Below are positions 9,593-18,624 of a stretch of DNA of 64,000 nucleotides, in pieces; positions within the stretch are counted from its first letter, which is position 1; every line of letters starts with the position of its first letter. Made by a program: the position numbers and the translations under genes. The DNA lies in contig NZ_LJIX01000006.1 in assembly GCF_001420595.1 (NCBI RefSeq), forward strand, positions 2,837,058-2,901,057, in the 5' to 3' direction. The notes below the pieces were generated by a model. That model was not told the DNA's origin. It did no database searches and worked only from the letters and a program-made list of their open reading frames with translations. The DNA is from Cytobacillus solani. Lineage in GTDB: Bacteria > Bacillota > Bacilli > Bacillales > Cytobacillaceae.

Positions 9593-9844
9593 TTGAACCT
9601 TGTGGAGACCTACATGGACAAGATTGATAAAAGGAATCGATTAGACGAAGCTCCATTTAGCTACCGAGTCACTAAAAACAATAAACTATTTATAGAATAT
9701 TATGGGAAACAAGTGAGAATTTTAAGCGGAAAAGAAGCTGAAAGATGTTTGGAGAAAATTAAACATGCAGAGGATGAAAAGGCTGTACAATTGATATTAG
9801 CAAAGATCACAGGTAATTTTAAAAGAGGAAATGAGCGTTCTTGA
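9593..9844 (+). CDS. Conserved hypothetical small protein
   Basis: Up to 83 residues, cytoplasmic and charged, ending ITGNFKRGNERS. The frame opens with a TTG immediately after the preceding TGA. An internal ATG at 9614 has GTGGAG 6 nt upstream and is an equally good start (76 residues). I recall similar small Bacillus proteins with a conserved KITGNFKRGNE tail but no function. Translation may be coupled to the cysteine hydrolase. Confidence 0.65.
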   Translation: MNLVETYMDKIDKRNRLDEAPFSYRVTKNNKLFIEYYGKQVRILSGKEAERCLEKIKHAEDEKAVQLILAKITGNFKRGNERS

Positions 9845-9894
9845 GAAAAAGGAACAATCGGATAATTGTTATATAATCAATTTACTTTTCTGAG

Positions 9895-9940
9895 TCGTAG
9901 GGGAGTGGGATAATCGTACATTTTCCCTTCTCCCCTGCGA
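9895..9940. repeat. Imperfect inverted repeat
   Basis: TCGTAGGGGAGTGGGA (9895-9910) is nearly the reverse complement of the stretch ending at 9940 (TTCCCTTCTCCCCTGCGA), with a ~13-nt loop. No T-run follows on either strand, so it is not a standard terminator. The rest of the ~300-bp gap 9845-10141 shows nothing recognisable. Confidence 0.5.
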
Positions 9941-10141
9941 TCCATCATAAGTAGCTGGATCCCAAAATAGTCAGCTAAATATCCCTTTACGTTTTTTTTC
10001 GATCACCTATTATTTTCATATTTAAGTTAAAGTAAAGATGCGGATGGAAACAAATAATATAGATAAGGAAGCAACAAGATAAATATATCCCCAAATGCTT
10101 TTTTATCTCTTTGGAGTTCAACTAAACCAAAAATTCAGTGT

Positions 10142-10795
10142 TTAAAGAAGAATCTCCTTTTTTACTAGTGCTTCCTTGAATTTTGACACATTATAAAAAG
10201 TAAGATTTGGCTGAAATGCAAAATCAGAAGTTTGATAATTTGGAAGCCACTGTACACCGATTGAAAATACCTTTGCTTGAATTCCTGCCTGAATATCGGC
10301 GTCACTGTCCCCAACAAAAATAGCTTCGCTAGTTAAAATTCCAAGCTGCTCCAGTGCCTTATTAATTCCTTCTGGATGAGGTTTTGGCATGGATACATCA
10401 TCCCCTGTAATAACAACATCAAACAGATTCTCCATGTTAAGATACTTCAATGAAATATTTAAACTTCTTCTTGCTTTCCCTGTTACAATCCCTATTTTGT
10501 AGCCTTCCATCTTTAAATATTGCAATAACTCATTCATTTCGTCATTGTAGTAATTATGATCACTATGTTTTTCATCATATTTTTTATAAAAATGTTCAAT
10601 AGCCTCATTATGATTTTCATTTTGAAGATTTCCAGTAATTATTCCTGTCTCAGATGGTCCAAACATCCCTTTAATTTCATCAATTGTATATTCTATGTTA
10701 TCAAACTCCTTAAATACTGCTTGGAAGGCATAAAAACAAACAGGTAGAGTATCTGCAATTGTTCCATCAAAATCAAATATTACAGCTTTTAACAT
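10142..10795 (-). CDS. HAD-superfamily hydrolase, phosphoglycolate phosphatase-like
   Basis: A 217-residue HAD protein with [13 protein letters not shown] at the start, [11 protein letters not shown] as motif II and [12 protein letters not shown] as motif III/IV. The helical cap is of the Gph/PpaX type. The likely reaction is hydrolysis of a small phosphate ester or pyrophosphate. Alone on this strand, ~90 bp downstream of the SDR gene. Confidence 0.88.
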   Translation of the reverse strand: MLKAVIFDFDGTIADTLPVCFYAFQAVFKEFDNIEYTIDEIKGMFGPSETGIITGNLQNENHNEAIEHFYKKYDEKHSDHNYYNDEMNELLQYLKMEGYKIGIVTGKARRSLNISLKYLNMENLFDVVITGDDVSMPKPHPEGINKALEQLGILTSEAIFVGDSDADIQAGIQAKVFSIGVQWLPNYQTSDFAFQPNLTFYNVSKFKEALVKKEILL

Positions 10796-10882
10796 TTATA
10801 CACCTCAAATATATTATTTTGGTCAAAACATTCATCAGTTCCATTACACTGACTCATCTCTTCACTTTTCATTAGTACCCAT

Positions 10883-11650
10883 TTACCTCGGCTGCATCCG
10901 AATCCCGCCATCCAATCGAATAGTTTCCCCATTCAGCATCGGATTAGTAATAATACTCTCTGTCAGCATGGCATATTCTTCAGGTAATCCTAATCTAGAT
11001 GGGAATGGCACCATTTTTCCTAAAGAATTTCTAGCTTCTTCTGGCAGAGTATCAAACATTGGGGTATGGAATAGACCGGGAGCAATTGTCATCACTCGAA
11101 TGCCGTATGCTGCAAGCTCTCTAGCGATCGGTAATGTCATGCTGACAACACCACCCTTTGATGCACTGTATGCCGCTTGGCCGATTTGCCCTTCGAAGGC
11201 AGCAACGGAAGCCGTATTAATGATGACGCCTCTTTCGCCATTTTCATTCGCCTTATTTTGCACCATCCGCTCCGCTGCCAGCCGAATCACGTTGAATGTT
11301 CCAATTAAATTAATCGAAATCACCTTCGTGAACATGTCAAGCTCATGAACACCTTTACGACCTAGAAGCTTGGCTGCATTTCCAATGCCTGCGCAGTTTA
11401 TAACAGTGTCGATATAACCAAGCTGTTCACAGCCAAAGTCAATTGCTTCCTTTACTTTTGTTTCATTTGTAATATCCGTCATTTTGTATGTAACTTGATC
11501 GCCAAGCTCCACTTTAAGCTTTTTAGCACGTTCTTCTGATACATCAAGAATTAGTGCTTTTCCCCCTTTTTTCACAATATTTCTTACCGTTGCTTCCCCT
11601 AAACCTGAAGCTCCGCCAGTCACAATCGCCCGACAATGCTTTATGTTCAT
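10883..11650 (-). CDS. Short-chain dehydrogenase, 3-hydroxyacyl-CoA dehydrogenase type II-like
   Basis: A 255-residue SDR. The NAD(P) site is [10 protein letters not shown] (11-20), NCAGIG follows near residue 85, and the catalytic residues are S148, Y161 and K165 in [12 protein letters not shown] and YSASKGG. The [17 protein letters not shown] stretch resembles the HSD17B10/3-hydroxyacyl-CoA dehydrogenase type II subfamily, so the probable role is oxidation of 3-hydroxyacyl-CoA or a branched analogue. This fits the fatty-acid genes at 1-3.8 kb although they are not adjacent. Confidence 0.85.
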   Translation of the reverse strand: MNIKHCRAIVTGGASGLGEATVRNIVKKGGKALILDVSEERAKKLKVELGDQVTYKMTDITNETKVKEAIDFGCEQLGYIDTVINCAGIGNAAKLLGRKGVHELDMFTKVISINLIGTFNVIRLAAERMVQNKANENGERGVIINTASVAAFEGQIGQAAYSASKGGVVSMTLPIARELAAYGIRVMTIAPGLFHTPMFDTLPEEARNSLGKMVPFPSRLGLPEEYAMLTESIITNPMLNGETIRLDGGIRMQPR

Positions 11651-11795
11651 TTGATAACCCCCAAATTAGTTGTTTGCTTACTGTTTTCCATTTCATATAT
11701 GTATTCTCCTGCAATACTAATTAGAATTTTTAAAACTATTAGTTAAAGTGGCAAAAGGATGTCAGATTATAGTATAGACGGAGAGTCTACCTAAT

Positions 11796-11930
11796 GATGA
11801 AGGACCTTCCCTCACGTATTCTACTCAAGTTGGGACTTCATACCCTCGATGAAGGACCTTCTCGCACATTTTCCACTCAAGTTGGGACTTCATATCCCCA
11901 ATGAAGGATCTCCCCTCATTTTACAAATAA
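11796..11930. repeat. Tandem repeat, 52-bp period, about 2.6 copies
   Basis: GATGAAGGACCTT begins at 11796 and 11848 and a diverged copy (AATGAAGGATCTC) begins at 11900, exactly 52 bp apart each time. Each unit also holds GGGACTTCAT, partly an inverted match to ATGAAGGACC, so units could fold. It fills much of the gap 11651-12062; the remainder holds the terminator of the DUF4179/sigma operon and no gene. Confidence 0.85.
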
Positions 11931-11969
11931 TTTATCTTACATAGGAAGGTTATTTTACTTAGAACATAA

Positions 11970-12012
11970 GAAAAAACAGGAAAATTTCTTTTAAATTTTC
12001 CTGCCTTTTTTA
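11970..12012 (-). terminator. Bidirectional terminator downstream of the sigma/DUF4179 operon
   Basis: Inverted repeat CAGGAAAATTT (11977-11987) with AAATTTTCCTG (11993-12003), flanked by A6 on the left and T6 on the right, so it can stop transcription on both strands. It lies ~50 bp after the DUF4179 stop. Confidence 0.85.
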
Positions 12013-12062
12013 TTATGAATATGAATGATTAACACTTTTTGATTTGCCTTTTTTTTTCTTGT

Positions 12063-13181
12063 TTATTCTTCAGTTGAGAGCCCGTTAATATCAATTACTA
12101 TATCCTCTAATACAAATTCTTCTTTCCCTTTGCCTGGTTTTTCAGGGATTGGAATTTCCTTTGGTCCATCTTTCGTGATTTCGACTGAGCCGAAATTATC
12201 AGGTGTATGTTCTCTTAACATAATTTGAGGGGTTATAATTAGTTTTGATGCATTTTCATCTAGTTTTTCAAAGGTCTTACTCCAGTTCATGTTATAGCCG
12301 TCACCTGAACCGCCATTTCCTTCACCGGAATACGAGTTTCCTAAATCATCTCTAATCTCAATTTCAACATCTACTGCATGCCATTTGTCTCTAACTTCCT
12401 TAGAAATGATCTGATCGTAATAAACAATGAATGACATCGGAGTGAAGGATATTTTTCCAATATTCACCTTTACTCCCGCAAGTTCTGAACTACCCTCACT
12501 AATAAAGTCTTTTCTTTCAGTTGCATCTAAAGCAAGAGCAAACTTCCAACTGCCTTTAATTTCTTTATATTGCTGATCTGGCAATGTAATGCGATCGATC
12601 CCCCACTTGATCTTAGCCACATCTTCTTGATCACGATCAAGATTAGTAGCTGTCACGATGCCAACATAATTGTGGTCGTCCACTTTTGAGATGTGCGCAC
12701 TCCCTGATTGGCTGCTCACTCCTTTAATTTCTAAAAAGTCTTCTAAGATAGGCTGATCTCCTAAATCCTGCTCGCTTTCGATTGAATAAGTTAATGAAAT
12801 CGTTTTTCCATCAAAGATTGCATCATTGAGCGTCACTCTAATGCCATTGCTTTCATCAGTCATATTGATCTCTGTCGAATATTCTTTGTAATCATCATAA
12901 AGACCTGTACGCCCATTATCCAAAAATCTAAAAATATCTCCAATAACGGGGATACTGCCAGCGTATGCTGGAAACGTTAATCCAATGGTGGTCACTGATA
13001 AGCCGCATAAAATGGCTGCTGCAGCTACATTCTTTTTCCATCCCATTCTTTTTTTCTTTTGGCGGATTGATTTTTTTAATGCTTTTTTCACTCTTGCCTT
13101 TTCCAGTTCATCCACTTCGATTTCTTCAAATTCAGTTTCGTCAATGTCTATATCATTTAATAATTCATAAATATCCTTCAT
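12063..13181 (-). CDS. DUF4179-domain membrane protein, probable anti-sigma factor
   Basis: 372 residues. The cytoplasmic N-terminus (~1-50) is acidic then strongly basic (KKALKKSIRQKKKRMGWKK). One transmembrane helix lies at ~50-70, followed by a large extracellular domain starting with YAGSIPVIGDIFRFLDNGRTG, typical of DUF4179 proteins, and a DUF5643-like C-terminal part. The ATG overlaps the stop of the preceding sigma gene (ATGA at 13178-13181), so the two are translationally coupled. By analogy with similar pairs it should hold its sigma factor at the membrane and respond to an envelope signal. The signal is unknown. Confidence 0.85.
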   Translation of the reverse strand: MKDIYELLNDIDIDETEFEEIEVDELEKARVKKALKKSIRQKKKRMGWKKNVAAAAILCGLSVTTIGLTFPAYAGSIPVIGDIFRFLDNGRTGLYDDYKEYSTEINMTDESNGIRVTLNDAIFDGKTISLTYSIESEQDLGDQPILEDFLEIKGVSSQSGSAHISKVDDHNYVGIVTATNLDRDQEDVAKIKWGIDRITLPDQQYKEIKGSWKFALALDATERKDFISEGSSELAGVKVNIGKISFTPMSFIVYYDQIISKEVRDKWHAVDVEIEIRDDLGNSYSGEGNGGSGDGYNMNWSKTFEKLDENASKLIITPQIMLREHTPDNFGSVEITKDGPKEIPIPEKPGKGKEEFVLEDIVIDINGLSTEE

Positions 13182-13744
13182 ACGAGACTCCCTCCAAAAT
13201 CAAGATTTGCTGCTTTTGTATGCAGTTTCTTTTTTCCCCGATAAATTCGATTGCTTATTGCAGATTCGGTTAATCCAAGCTTTTTTGATATATCCTCCGT
13301 TTTTAAACCCAAGTAGAATTTCATTATAAAAATCTTCCTGTCAACAGGTTCTAACTGATTAATTAAGCGGATTAATTCTGTTTTATCTTCTAAAATTACT
13401 AGTTCATCCTCTGCTGATTTCTCAACAGTCTCCTCAATAATATCTCTAGAAAATTCCTTCCCATTACTCGTTCTTCGGTAGTAATCAATTGCTTTAAATT
13501 TAGCAATCGCGCATATCCATTTTCTAAAATCAATGGCATCTCCTTGAAATTTCTTTGAATGGTTCCATATTGATAGAAAAATATCGTTAACACATTCTTC
13601 AATAATTCCATCATTCTGAAGCGGGGAAAGGATCTTATAGGCAATCCCCTTAATTAATGGCAAATATTTATCAACGATAAACTCTAACGCATCTTCCTTT
13701 TGACGCTGCAACCGTTGGATATAATTGTTTTCATTACATTTCAT
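13178..13744 (-). CDS. ECF-type RNA polymerase sigma factor
   Basis: 188 residues with region 2 (VDKYLPLIKGIAYKILSPL... FRKWICAIAKFKAIDYYRRT) and region 4 (LEPVDRKIFIMKFYLGLKTEDISKKLGLTESAISNRIYRGKKKL). It directs RNA polymerase to a small regulon. GGGGA lies ~8 nt before the ATG. It is coupled with the downstream DUF4179 gene, its likely inhibitor. Its own promoter could not be assigned with confidence in the upstream gap. Confidence 0.92.
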   Translation of the reverse strand: MKCNENNYIQRLQRQKEDALEFIVDKYLPLIKGIAYKILSPLQNDGIIEECVNDIFLSIWNHSKKFQGDAIDFRKWICAIAKFKAIDYYRRTSNGKEFSRDIIEETVEKSAEDELVILEDKTELIRLINQLEPVDRKIFIMKFYLGLKTEDISKKLGLTESAISNRIYRGKKKLHTKAANLDFGGSLV

Positions 13745-13935
13745 ATCAATTCCCCTTATTCTTTTGTAAAAGCTTTTACAACCTATACAACGTGATGAAA
13801 AAGATTTTTTCTCGCAAATTCAAAAAATATATATTTTTATTTAACGCTCATTACGGTTCGAAAAACATTTTGCATCAGAATATTGAATCTGGCAGACTAA
13901 CTCCATTTAACTACAAAATAGGATATTCCATCATT

Positions 13936-13968
13936 TAAAAAAACCTGTCCAATAATAATTGGACAAGG
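13936..13968 (-). terminator. Terminator of the psiE-like gene
   Basis: GTCCAAT (13947-13953) pairs with ATTGGAC (13958-13964), extended by further pairs with one bulge. On the minus strand it is followed by a T7 run. It lies ~75 bp after the PsiE stop codon. The rest of the gap 13745-14040 shows no gene. Confidence 0.75.
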
Positions 13969-14040
13969 CTCCTTCGTAAAATTCACTTTACAATTTTGGT
14001 CACATTTTTGCATGAGATCTATGAAAGGCAATAAGCGAAT

Positions 14041-14460
14041 CTACCTCTTTTCACGAGGGGTAATGTACATGATGTAATACCCAAATATTAAAACTAAAAT
14101 AACAATTGAATAGAGTAATGTATTCAGGGGATGATCATGGTCTACAATAATTAACCTAATCATCGCGGTAATGCCAATATAGATAAAATATCTCAGCGGA
14201 AAATGATAATTCTCCTTAAAATACTTTACAATCATTGATATAAATTCAAAATACAAAAAGAAGATAAGAATATTGGCAAGAAAAAGCTTATAGTCATTGC
14301 TATCATTATTCAAAAGCATTTGAAAAAAAACAAGTAACTCTTTTACTAGTAAAACAGATAAAATCCCAGCCAACAGTACTAGAGAAACATTCAAAATGAT
14401 TTGTAATATTAACGGGATCCACTTAATTTTATTTTCAAAATCACTTCTCATCCTATACAC
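14041..14460 (-). CDS. psiE: PsiE-family membrane protein
   Basis: 139 residues, four hydrophobic helices. The conserved stretch YFEFISMIVKYFKENYHFPLRYFIYIGITAMIRLIIVD is the PsiE (phosphate-starvation-inducible protein E) signature. Biochemical role unknown. The GTG at 14460 has AGGAAAG 8 nt upstream; an in-frame ATG at 14451 is the alternative. No Pho box was recognised in the short upstream region. Confidence 0.85.
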   Translation of the reverse strand: MYRMRSDFENKIKWIPLILQIILNVSLVLLAGILSVLLVKELLVFFQMLLNNDSNDYKLFLANILIFFLYFEFISMIVKYFKENYHFPLRYFIYIGITAMIRLIIVDHDHPLNTLLYSIVILVLIFGYYIMYITPREKR

Positions 14461-14793
14461 CTGCCTATCTTTCCTTTCTTTAATATTAAAAAGAAATTAA
14501 GACATAAAGATAGCCAGACTACGTAAAATTTATGTAAAGATATATTAGGATACCATACATCTTTTCCATATTCTCAGTAACTCCTTGCAGCTATTTCACT
14601 TTAAATTAGGGCAGCTAGGCAGTAAATATAAACATATTTTACAGTAGATGGTGGCTTGCCGTGCAGAATAAGTAAATTTTATACCTAGTATTATTAACTC
14701 CTGTTTTATAAAGTGAGTGAATATTACTTGTAAAAGTTCCTTTAAAGAACTACCATAATTAGGAAAGGGTTTTTAGAACGGGAGAGGTTATTA
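14461..14793. other. Gene-free gap between divergent genes
   Basis: 333 bp, AT-rich, between the psiE-like gene and the DUF6985-like gene, which are divergently transcribed. It must hold both promoters. TTGTAA near 14728 and a short palindrome GTTCCTTTAAAGAAC (14736-14750) are visible upstream of the plus-strand gene, but spacing to a -10 box is poor. I see no RNA gene or small frame. Confidence 0.4.
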
Positions 14794-15291
14794 ATGAAAG
14801 AAATAAATCATGTATTATTAGGTAGGTTTCATTTCGAAGAGGAACAATGCGTATGGAGGCAGGTTAGAAAAATATCCATATTTAATAAGACATTTGAAGC
14901 AAATATTGATTTCCTGGAATATGATGAAGAATTCGAACAGGTCGTAGAATTTGAAGAAGATACAAAAGGATACTTCCAAGAAGAGCAAGTTGAAGCATTG
15001 GTGAAATTTCAGGAAAAACGCCATGAAATCATCTCAAATCTAGAAACTGCCATATTTGAATACTACCAAAATAATCGTGAAGTGTATGATGCCCCATTTT
15101 TAAAAAATAAAAATGAGATTGGCAGTTTATTAACAGATATGGGCATCTTTATTGCCGATAGAGAAGAAGCAGGCTTAAGGAAAATGGGAATTACTTTCGA
15201 ATGCAGTTGGGAACCTGGTCATGGATTAGGCATTCTACTTAAAAACGAAGAAATAGCTGCCGTTGGAACGATAGATGATGCTGTTGTGTAA
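14794..15291 (+). CDS. DUF6985-like hypothetical protein
   Basis: 165 residues, soluble and acidic (pairs such as EYDEEFEQVVEFEEDTK). The C-terminal GITFECSWEPGHGLGILLKNEEIAAVGTIDD block resembles the DUF6985 family, in which a W/C-W-x-x-x-HGLG motif is conserved. Function unknown; some members occur near toxin genes, but none is visible here. Ribosome site GGGAGAGG precedes the ATG. A stand-alone gene. Confidence 0.65.
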   Translation: MKEINHVLLGRFHFEEEQCVWRQVRKISIFNKTFEANIDFLEYDEEFEQVVEFEEDTKGYFQEEQVEALVKFQEKRHEIISNLETAIFEYYQNNREVYDAPFLKNKNEIGSLLTDMGIFIADREEAGLRKMGITFECSWEPGHGLGILLKNEEIAAVGTIDDAVV

Positions 15292-15441
15292 TCTTTAGAG
15301 ATATGTTTTAATTTCATCCATACTACTTACAAAAAGGAAATAAATAGATCCTCTATATTCTATTATTTTCTCTATAAATCTATTAACGCTAATTAAAAAC
15401 AATATTTCAAATAAATTTTTTCAGTAAAACATGCTATACTA

Positions 15442-15490
15442 TATAATGCATATTAATCACCTTCCAATTTTCTGCAATTGGAAGGTTTTC
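15442..15490 (+). promoter_or_regulatory. TATAAT box followed by an attenuator-like hairpin in the MDR transporter leader
   Basis: TATAAT at 15442-15447 is followed 12 nt later by a perfect 10-bp hairpin (CCTTCCAATT 15460-15469 with AATTGGAAGG 15476-15485) and TTTTC. No good -35 box is present. Its position in the 5' leader ~40 bp before the transporter start suggests attenuation or a stability element, rather than termination of the upstream gene 170 bp away. Confidence 0.45.
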
Positions 15491-15525
15491 TATTGGCGAA
15501 TTAAGTAAGAAAAGAGGAGACAAAA

Positions 15526-16899
15526 TTGAATAACGAAACAAAGCATAAATCCGTTATTGTTGCCTTGTTAATTGCAACCTTTCTGACCGCAATTGAAGGC
15601 ACAATTGTAAGTACGGCAATGCCAAAAATTGTGGAAGATTTAGGCGGAAGTGAGCTATATACTTGGGTAATATCTGTTTACCTTTTAGCTACAGTTATCA
15701 GCACACCAGTATTTGGAAAACTCGCTGATTTATACGGCAGAAAGCTAATGTTTACTATTGGAACAATTATCTTTCTCATTGGTTCCATGTTATCCGGACT
15801 ATCACAAACGATGGAACAGCTTGTTCTATTCCGATTGATTCAAGGGATTGGAGCTGGAGCCTTAACAACGATTCCATTCACCATTATTGGAGATGTATTT
15901 GAATTTAAACAGCGAGCGAAAATTCAAGGTTGGATCAGCAGTATGTGGGGAATTGCAGGTATTGCAGGTCCGCTTGTCGGCGGGTTTATTGTCGACACCA
16001 TCTCATGGCATTGGATTTTCTACATGAATCTGCCATTTGGGATTATTTCATTAATCCTACTTTGGGTTTCTTTAAAAGAGCAAATTGAAAAGAAAAAGCA
16101 AATAATCGACTATGCCGGGATTCTCATGTTTGCCATATGTATGACATCCTTCTTATACGCACTAACACTGCTAAAAGAGCACAAGCAATTAACAGGAAGC
16201 ATCACTGCATACCTTGTTGTTGCTCTTATTGGTCTTTGCTTCTTTATTTGGATTGAAGCTAAAGGGAAAGAGCCCATGCTGCCACTTTCTCTATTTAAAA
16301 ATACATTTATTACCGTTTCGAATATTGCCGGATTTTTATTAGGCTTTATCCTTGTAACGGTAACGTTCTATATTCCATTATGGGTTCAGGGAGTAACTAA
16401 TTTAAATGCCACCTATTCGGGAATCGCGATGCTGCCAATGTCTGTCACATGGCCGATTGGAGCGATCTTTTGCGGAAAATGGTTAGGAAATAAATCGATT
16501 GCCCATGTTACTTTAATAGGTACTTTAGTGGTTATTCTAAGCTGTACAGGATTTGTATTCTTCCAGACAAATACGCCAGTGCATATCATGATGGTGGTTA
16601 CCGCATTTATTGGACTCGGTTTTGGGCTAGCCTTTACCGCATTTACGGTTGCCGTACAATCAGCTGTTGAATGGCATCTCCGAGGTGCTGCGATGGGATC
16701 ACATAATTTAATGAAAAACTTAGGACAAACCATCGGAATCGCCGTTTCCGGTCTATTGCTAAGTGATCAGCTAAAAGGACCCGCATTAGAATCAAGCTTG
16801 CATTCCGTATTTATCTTACTCGTTGTCTTAGCCATCTGTTCATTTGTTGTAACAGGTGTACTTATTAGAAAGAAAGAGTCTGAACTTGCCGTAAGATAG
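15526..16899 (+). CDS. MFS multidrug transporter, DHA2 (14-TM, EmrB/QacA-like)
   Basis: 457 residues, hydrophobic throughout. Motif A (GKLADLYGRKLMF) and motif C (GIAGIAGPLVGGFIVD) of drug:H+ antiporters are clear; the length and the N-terminal TAIEGTIVSTAMPKI place it in the DHA2 group, close to Bmr3/Mdr of Bacillus. It should export hydrophobic drugs by proton antiport. TTG start with AAGAGGAG upstream. A hairpin in its leader may regulate it. Confidence 0.93.
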   Translation: MNNETKHKSVIVALLIATFLTAIEGTIVSTAMPKIVEDLGGSELYTWVISVYLLATVISTPVFGKLADLYGRKLMFTIGTIIFLIGSMLSGLSQTMEQLVLFRLIQGIGAGALTTIPFTIIGDVFEFKQRAKIQGWISSMWGIAGIAGPLVGGFIVDTISWHWIFYMNLPFGIISLILLWVSLKEQIEKKKQIIDYAGILMFAICMTSFLYALTLLKEHKQLTGSITAYLVVALIGLCFFIWIEAKGKEPMLPLSLFKNTFITVSNIAGFLLGFILVTVTFYIPLWVQGVTNLNATYSGIAMLPMSVTWPIGAIFCGKWLGNKSIAHVTLIGTLVVILSCTGFVFFQTNTPVHIMMVVTAFIGLGFGLAFTAFTVAVQSAVEWHLRGAAMGSHNLMKNLGQTIGIAVSGLLLSDQLKGPALESSLHSVFILLVVLAICSFVVTGVLIRKKESELAVR

Positions 16900-16942
16900 A
16901 GGGACATGTTCAATGTCTTATATAACTGAAAATAAAATGGAT

Positions 16943-16978
16943 GGGACAAGGGGCCAGACCCCTCGTCCCTATTTTTTT
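16943..16978 (+). terminator. Terminator of the MDR transporter; GGGACAAGGGG element
   Basis: GGGACAAGGGG (16943-16953) pairs with CCCCTCGTCCC (16959-16969) with one A/C mismatch, loop CCAGA, then T7. A related copy (GGGACAAGGAG ... CTCCTCGTCC) occurs at 19041-19066 in another gap, so this is a dispersed element used as a terminator. Confidence 0.85.
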
Positions 16979-17228
16979 AAAGGAAAAAGAAAAGCTGAAT
17001 AATAGAGATGGCTGCCATCCCCATAATTGGGGCCAATTTCAATACAGTAAACCCTGCTGTTGTTGAAACTAGTGGCTCTAATGGGTCTTTAGCAGGTGAG
17101 GCAAGAAAGTTGATTATACGCTCCCATCTTTTCCCTTTAGGTTTCATTTGAAAATCGGGTATATCCAAATGATATTCATCTAACTTTGTCCGAAGATGAT
17201 TTTCTTTTTTAAAGGGATCGTGATTCAT
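16977..17228 (-). CDS. Small single-pass membrane protein linked to sigma factor
   Basis: 83 residues from the ATG at 17228, which has GGAGGA 7 nt upstream. The N-terminal ~60 residues are charged and cytoplasmic (DPFKKENHLRTKLDEYHLD), and one transmembrane helix lies at the C-terminus (LAPIMGMAAISIIQLFFFL). It overlaps the end of the sigma gene by 20 bp. By position it could be the anti-sigma factor or a co-regulator, like the small genes that follow sigY in B. subtilis. This is inference only. Confidence 0.7.
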   Translation of the reverse strand: MNHDPFKKENHLRTKLDEYHLDIPDFQMKPKGKRWERIINFLASPAKDPLEPLVSTTAGFTVLKLAPIMGMAAISIIQLFFFL

Positions 17229-17748
17229 TGAAATCATCCTCCAATTCTACTTTTAAACTTTGGATTGCTGTGTGTAATCTCGATTTGACCGTACCTTTTG
17301 GTATAGTAAGTATTTCTGCAATTTCTTCATGTTTCATATCATGATAATAGAATAAAAGAATGACTGCCCGCTGTTTATCAGGAAGATTTGAAATGGCTTC
17401 CCGAATCGTCAGCCGATCTGTATGATGAAGTTCTTCTTTCGTTATTGGGGTAAGAAAAGGCATAAACGATTGCCATTTTTTGCGCCGATTTAATTTATCT
17501 ATCAATAAACGGTAAGCTATTTGAAAAAGATAGGATTTAATTTTCCCTTTGCCTGGATGATAATGATGTTTGTAACGCTGAAGCTTTACAAATGAATCTT
17601 GAACGATATCAATCGATAATTGCTGATCCCTTGTATATCGATAAATAAACGAATATAAAGCAGGCTTTAAAAGGGTATAAATACCTGCCAATGCATCATC
17701 ATCCCCATTTTGATAAGCAATCATTAACTCATCTGCACGCTCAATCAA
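17209..17748 (-). CDS. ECF-type RNA polymerase sigma factor
   Basis: 179 residues with region 2 (LKPALYSFIYRYTRDQQLSIDIVQDSFVKLQRY) and region 4 (ISNLPDKQRAVILLFYYHDMKHEEIAEILTIPKGTVKSRLH). The start codon overlaps the end of the upstream membrane-protein gene by 8 bp and its own end overlaps the small membrane protein, so all three genes form one tightly packed operon. Probably membrane-regulated; the inducing signal is unknown. Confidence 0.92.
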   Translation of the reverse strand: MIERADELMIAYQNGDDDALAGIYTLLKPALYSFIYRYTRDQQLSIDIVQDSFVKLQRYKHHYHPGKGKIKSYLFQIAYRLLIDKLNRRKKWQSFMPFLTPITKEELHHTDRLTIREAISNLPDKQRAVILLFYYHDMKHEEIAEILTIPKGTVKSRLHTAIQSLKVELEDDFNESRSL

Positions 17749-18112
17749 TTTGATCTCCCCAGCGCTCTTTAATCGCCTTTAGCGTTAGTGAAACTCTTGA
17801 AATTAAGTAAATCATTGATACAAGTGTCCATACTTGTGCTTGATTCGTAAAAAACTGGACAAAATTATTCTCTACATTTTGTCCGTTCGAAATTAATAGA
17901 TTTAGAACTTGAACACAAATTATTGCATAAATAGCTAGACAGAGTGTAAGTGTATCAAAAACATTCCAGCGTAAATATATTTTTGTCTTCTTAAAATTGA
18001 TTTTACCATTCTCACGGACAATATGTTTACGATCCATTGGAATCGCAATCGCTAATATTAGCACCATGAACACTCCACCCACAATCAGGGAAATAATCCA
18101 GCCAGTATCCAT
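17741..18112 (-). CDS. Three-helix membrane protein, first gene of a sigma-factor operon
   Basis: 123 residues from the ATG at 18112, chosen because AAAAGGAGT lies 9 nt upstream; an earlier ATG at 18136 has no such site. Three hydrophobic segments (~5-25, ~50-72, ~88-110) are separated by a basic cytoplasmic loop (MDRKHIVRENGKINFKKTKIYLRW). I do not recognise the family. Overlap with the sigma gene suggests it helps sense the signal or inhibit the sigma factor. Confidence 0.7.
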   Translation of the reverse strand: MDTGWIISLIVGGVFMVLILAIAIPMDRKHIVRENGKINFKKTKIYLRWNVFDTLTLCLAIYAIICVQVLNLLISNGQNVENNFVQFFTNQAQVWTLVSMIYLISRVSLTLKAIKERWGDQID

Positions 18113-18265
18113 TAGTAACAACTCCTTTTCTCTCATTACTTACATTACATATGAGAAGGGAAAAGAGTTCATTTTAAGTGAATTTTTTTCAATTAATGAA
18201 TGTTAGCTGTGGAGAAGCTATCCAAATTTTTAAATTAAAGCCTTTTATACCTCCTGAATGAACTT

Positions 18266-18526
18266 TCAATCAATTTCCCTTGAATTTTCTCTTTTTAGAT
18301 AAAATAATATTGCTAATACGAATTGAATAAGAGGAACAAATATTGCCCAAGGAAATCGTGGGGACTCGCTAAAATACCAAGCATCCGGATAAAGTAAAAT
18401 GGCACTCATCAACATCAGTTTCCAAGATCGCTTTATAAGTGCATAGATAAAAAATATGACTGATGCTATAAGTAAAGGATAAAACAGCTTCAAAGCACCT
18501 AACAAAAGACCCATAAATTCTTCCAT
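18266..18526 (-). CDS. Small membrane protein, unknown function
   Basis: 86 residues with three hydrophobic segments and a polar centre (YPDAWYFSESPRFPWA). GGGGGTAGG precedes the ATG. Not assigned to a family; I recall similar short proteins in Bacillus without known role. It is separated from the sigma operon by ~150 bp. Confidence 0.65.
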   Translation of the reverse strand: MEEFMGLLLGALKLFYPLLIASVIFFIYALIKRSWKLMLMSAILLYPDAWYFSESPRFPWAIFVPLIQFVLAILFYLKRENSREID

Positions 18527-18624
18527 GCTTTACCTACCCCCAATAATTTAGCTTAGTTATTTAGCAGATTCTTATACTCCTTCTCGGTACCTGAAAATAT
18601 AATTAATAGAGCATAACCGTTCTT

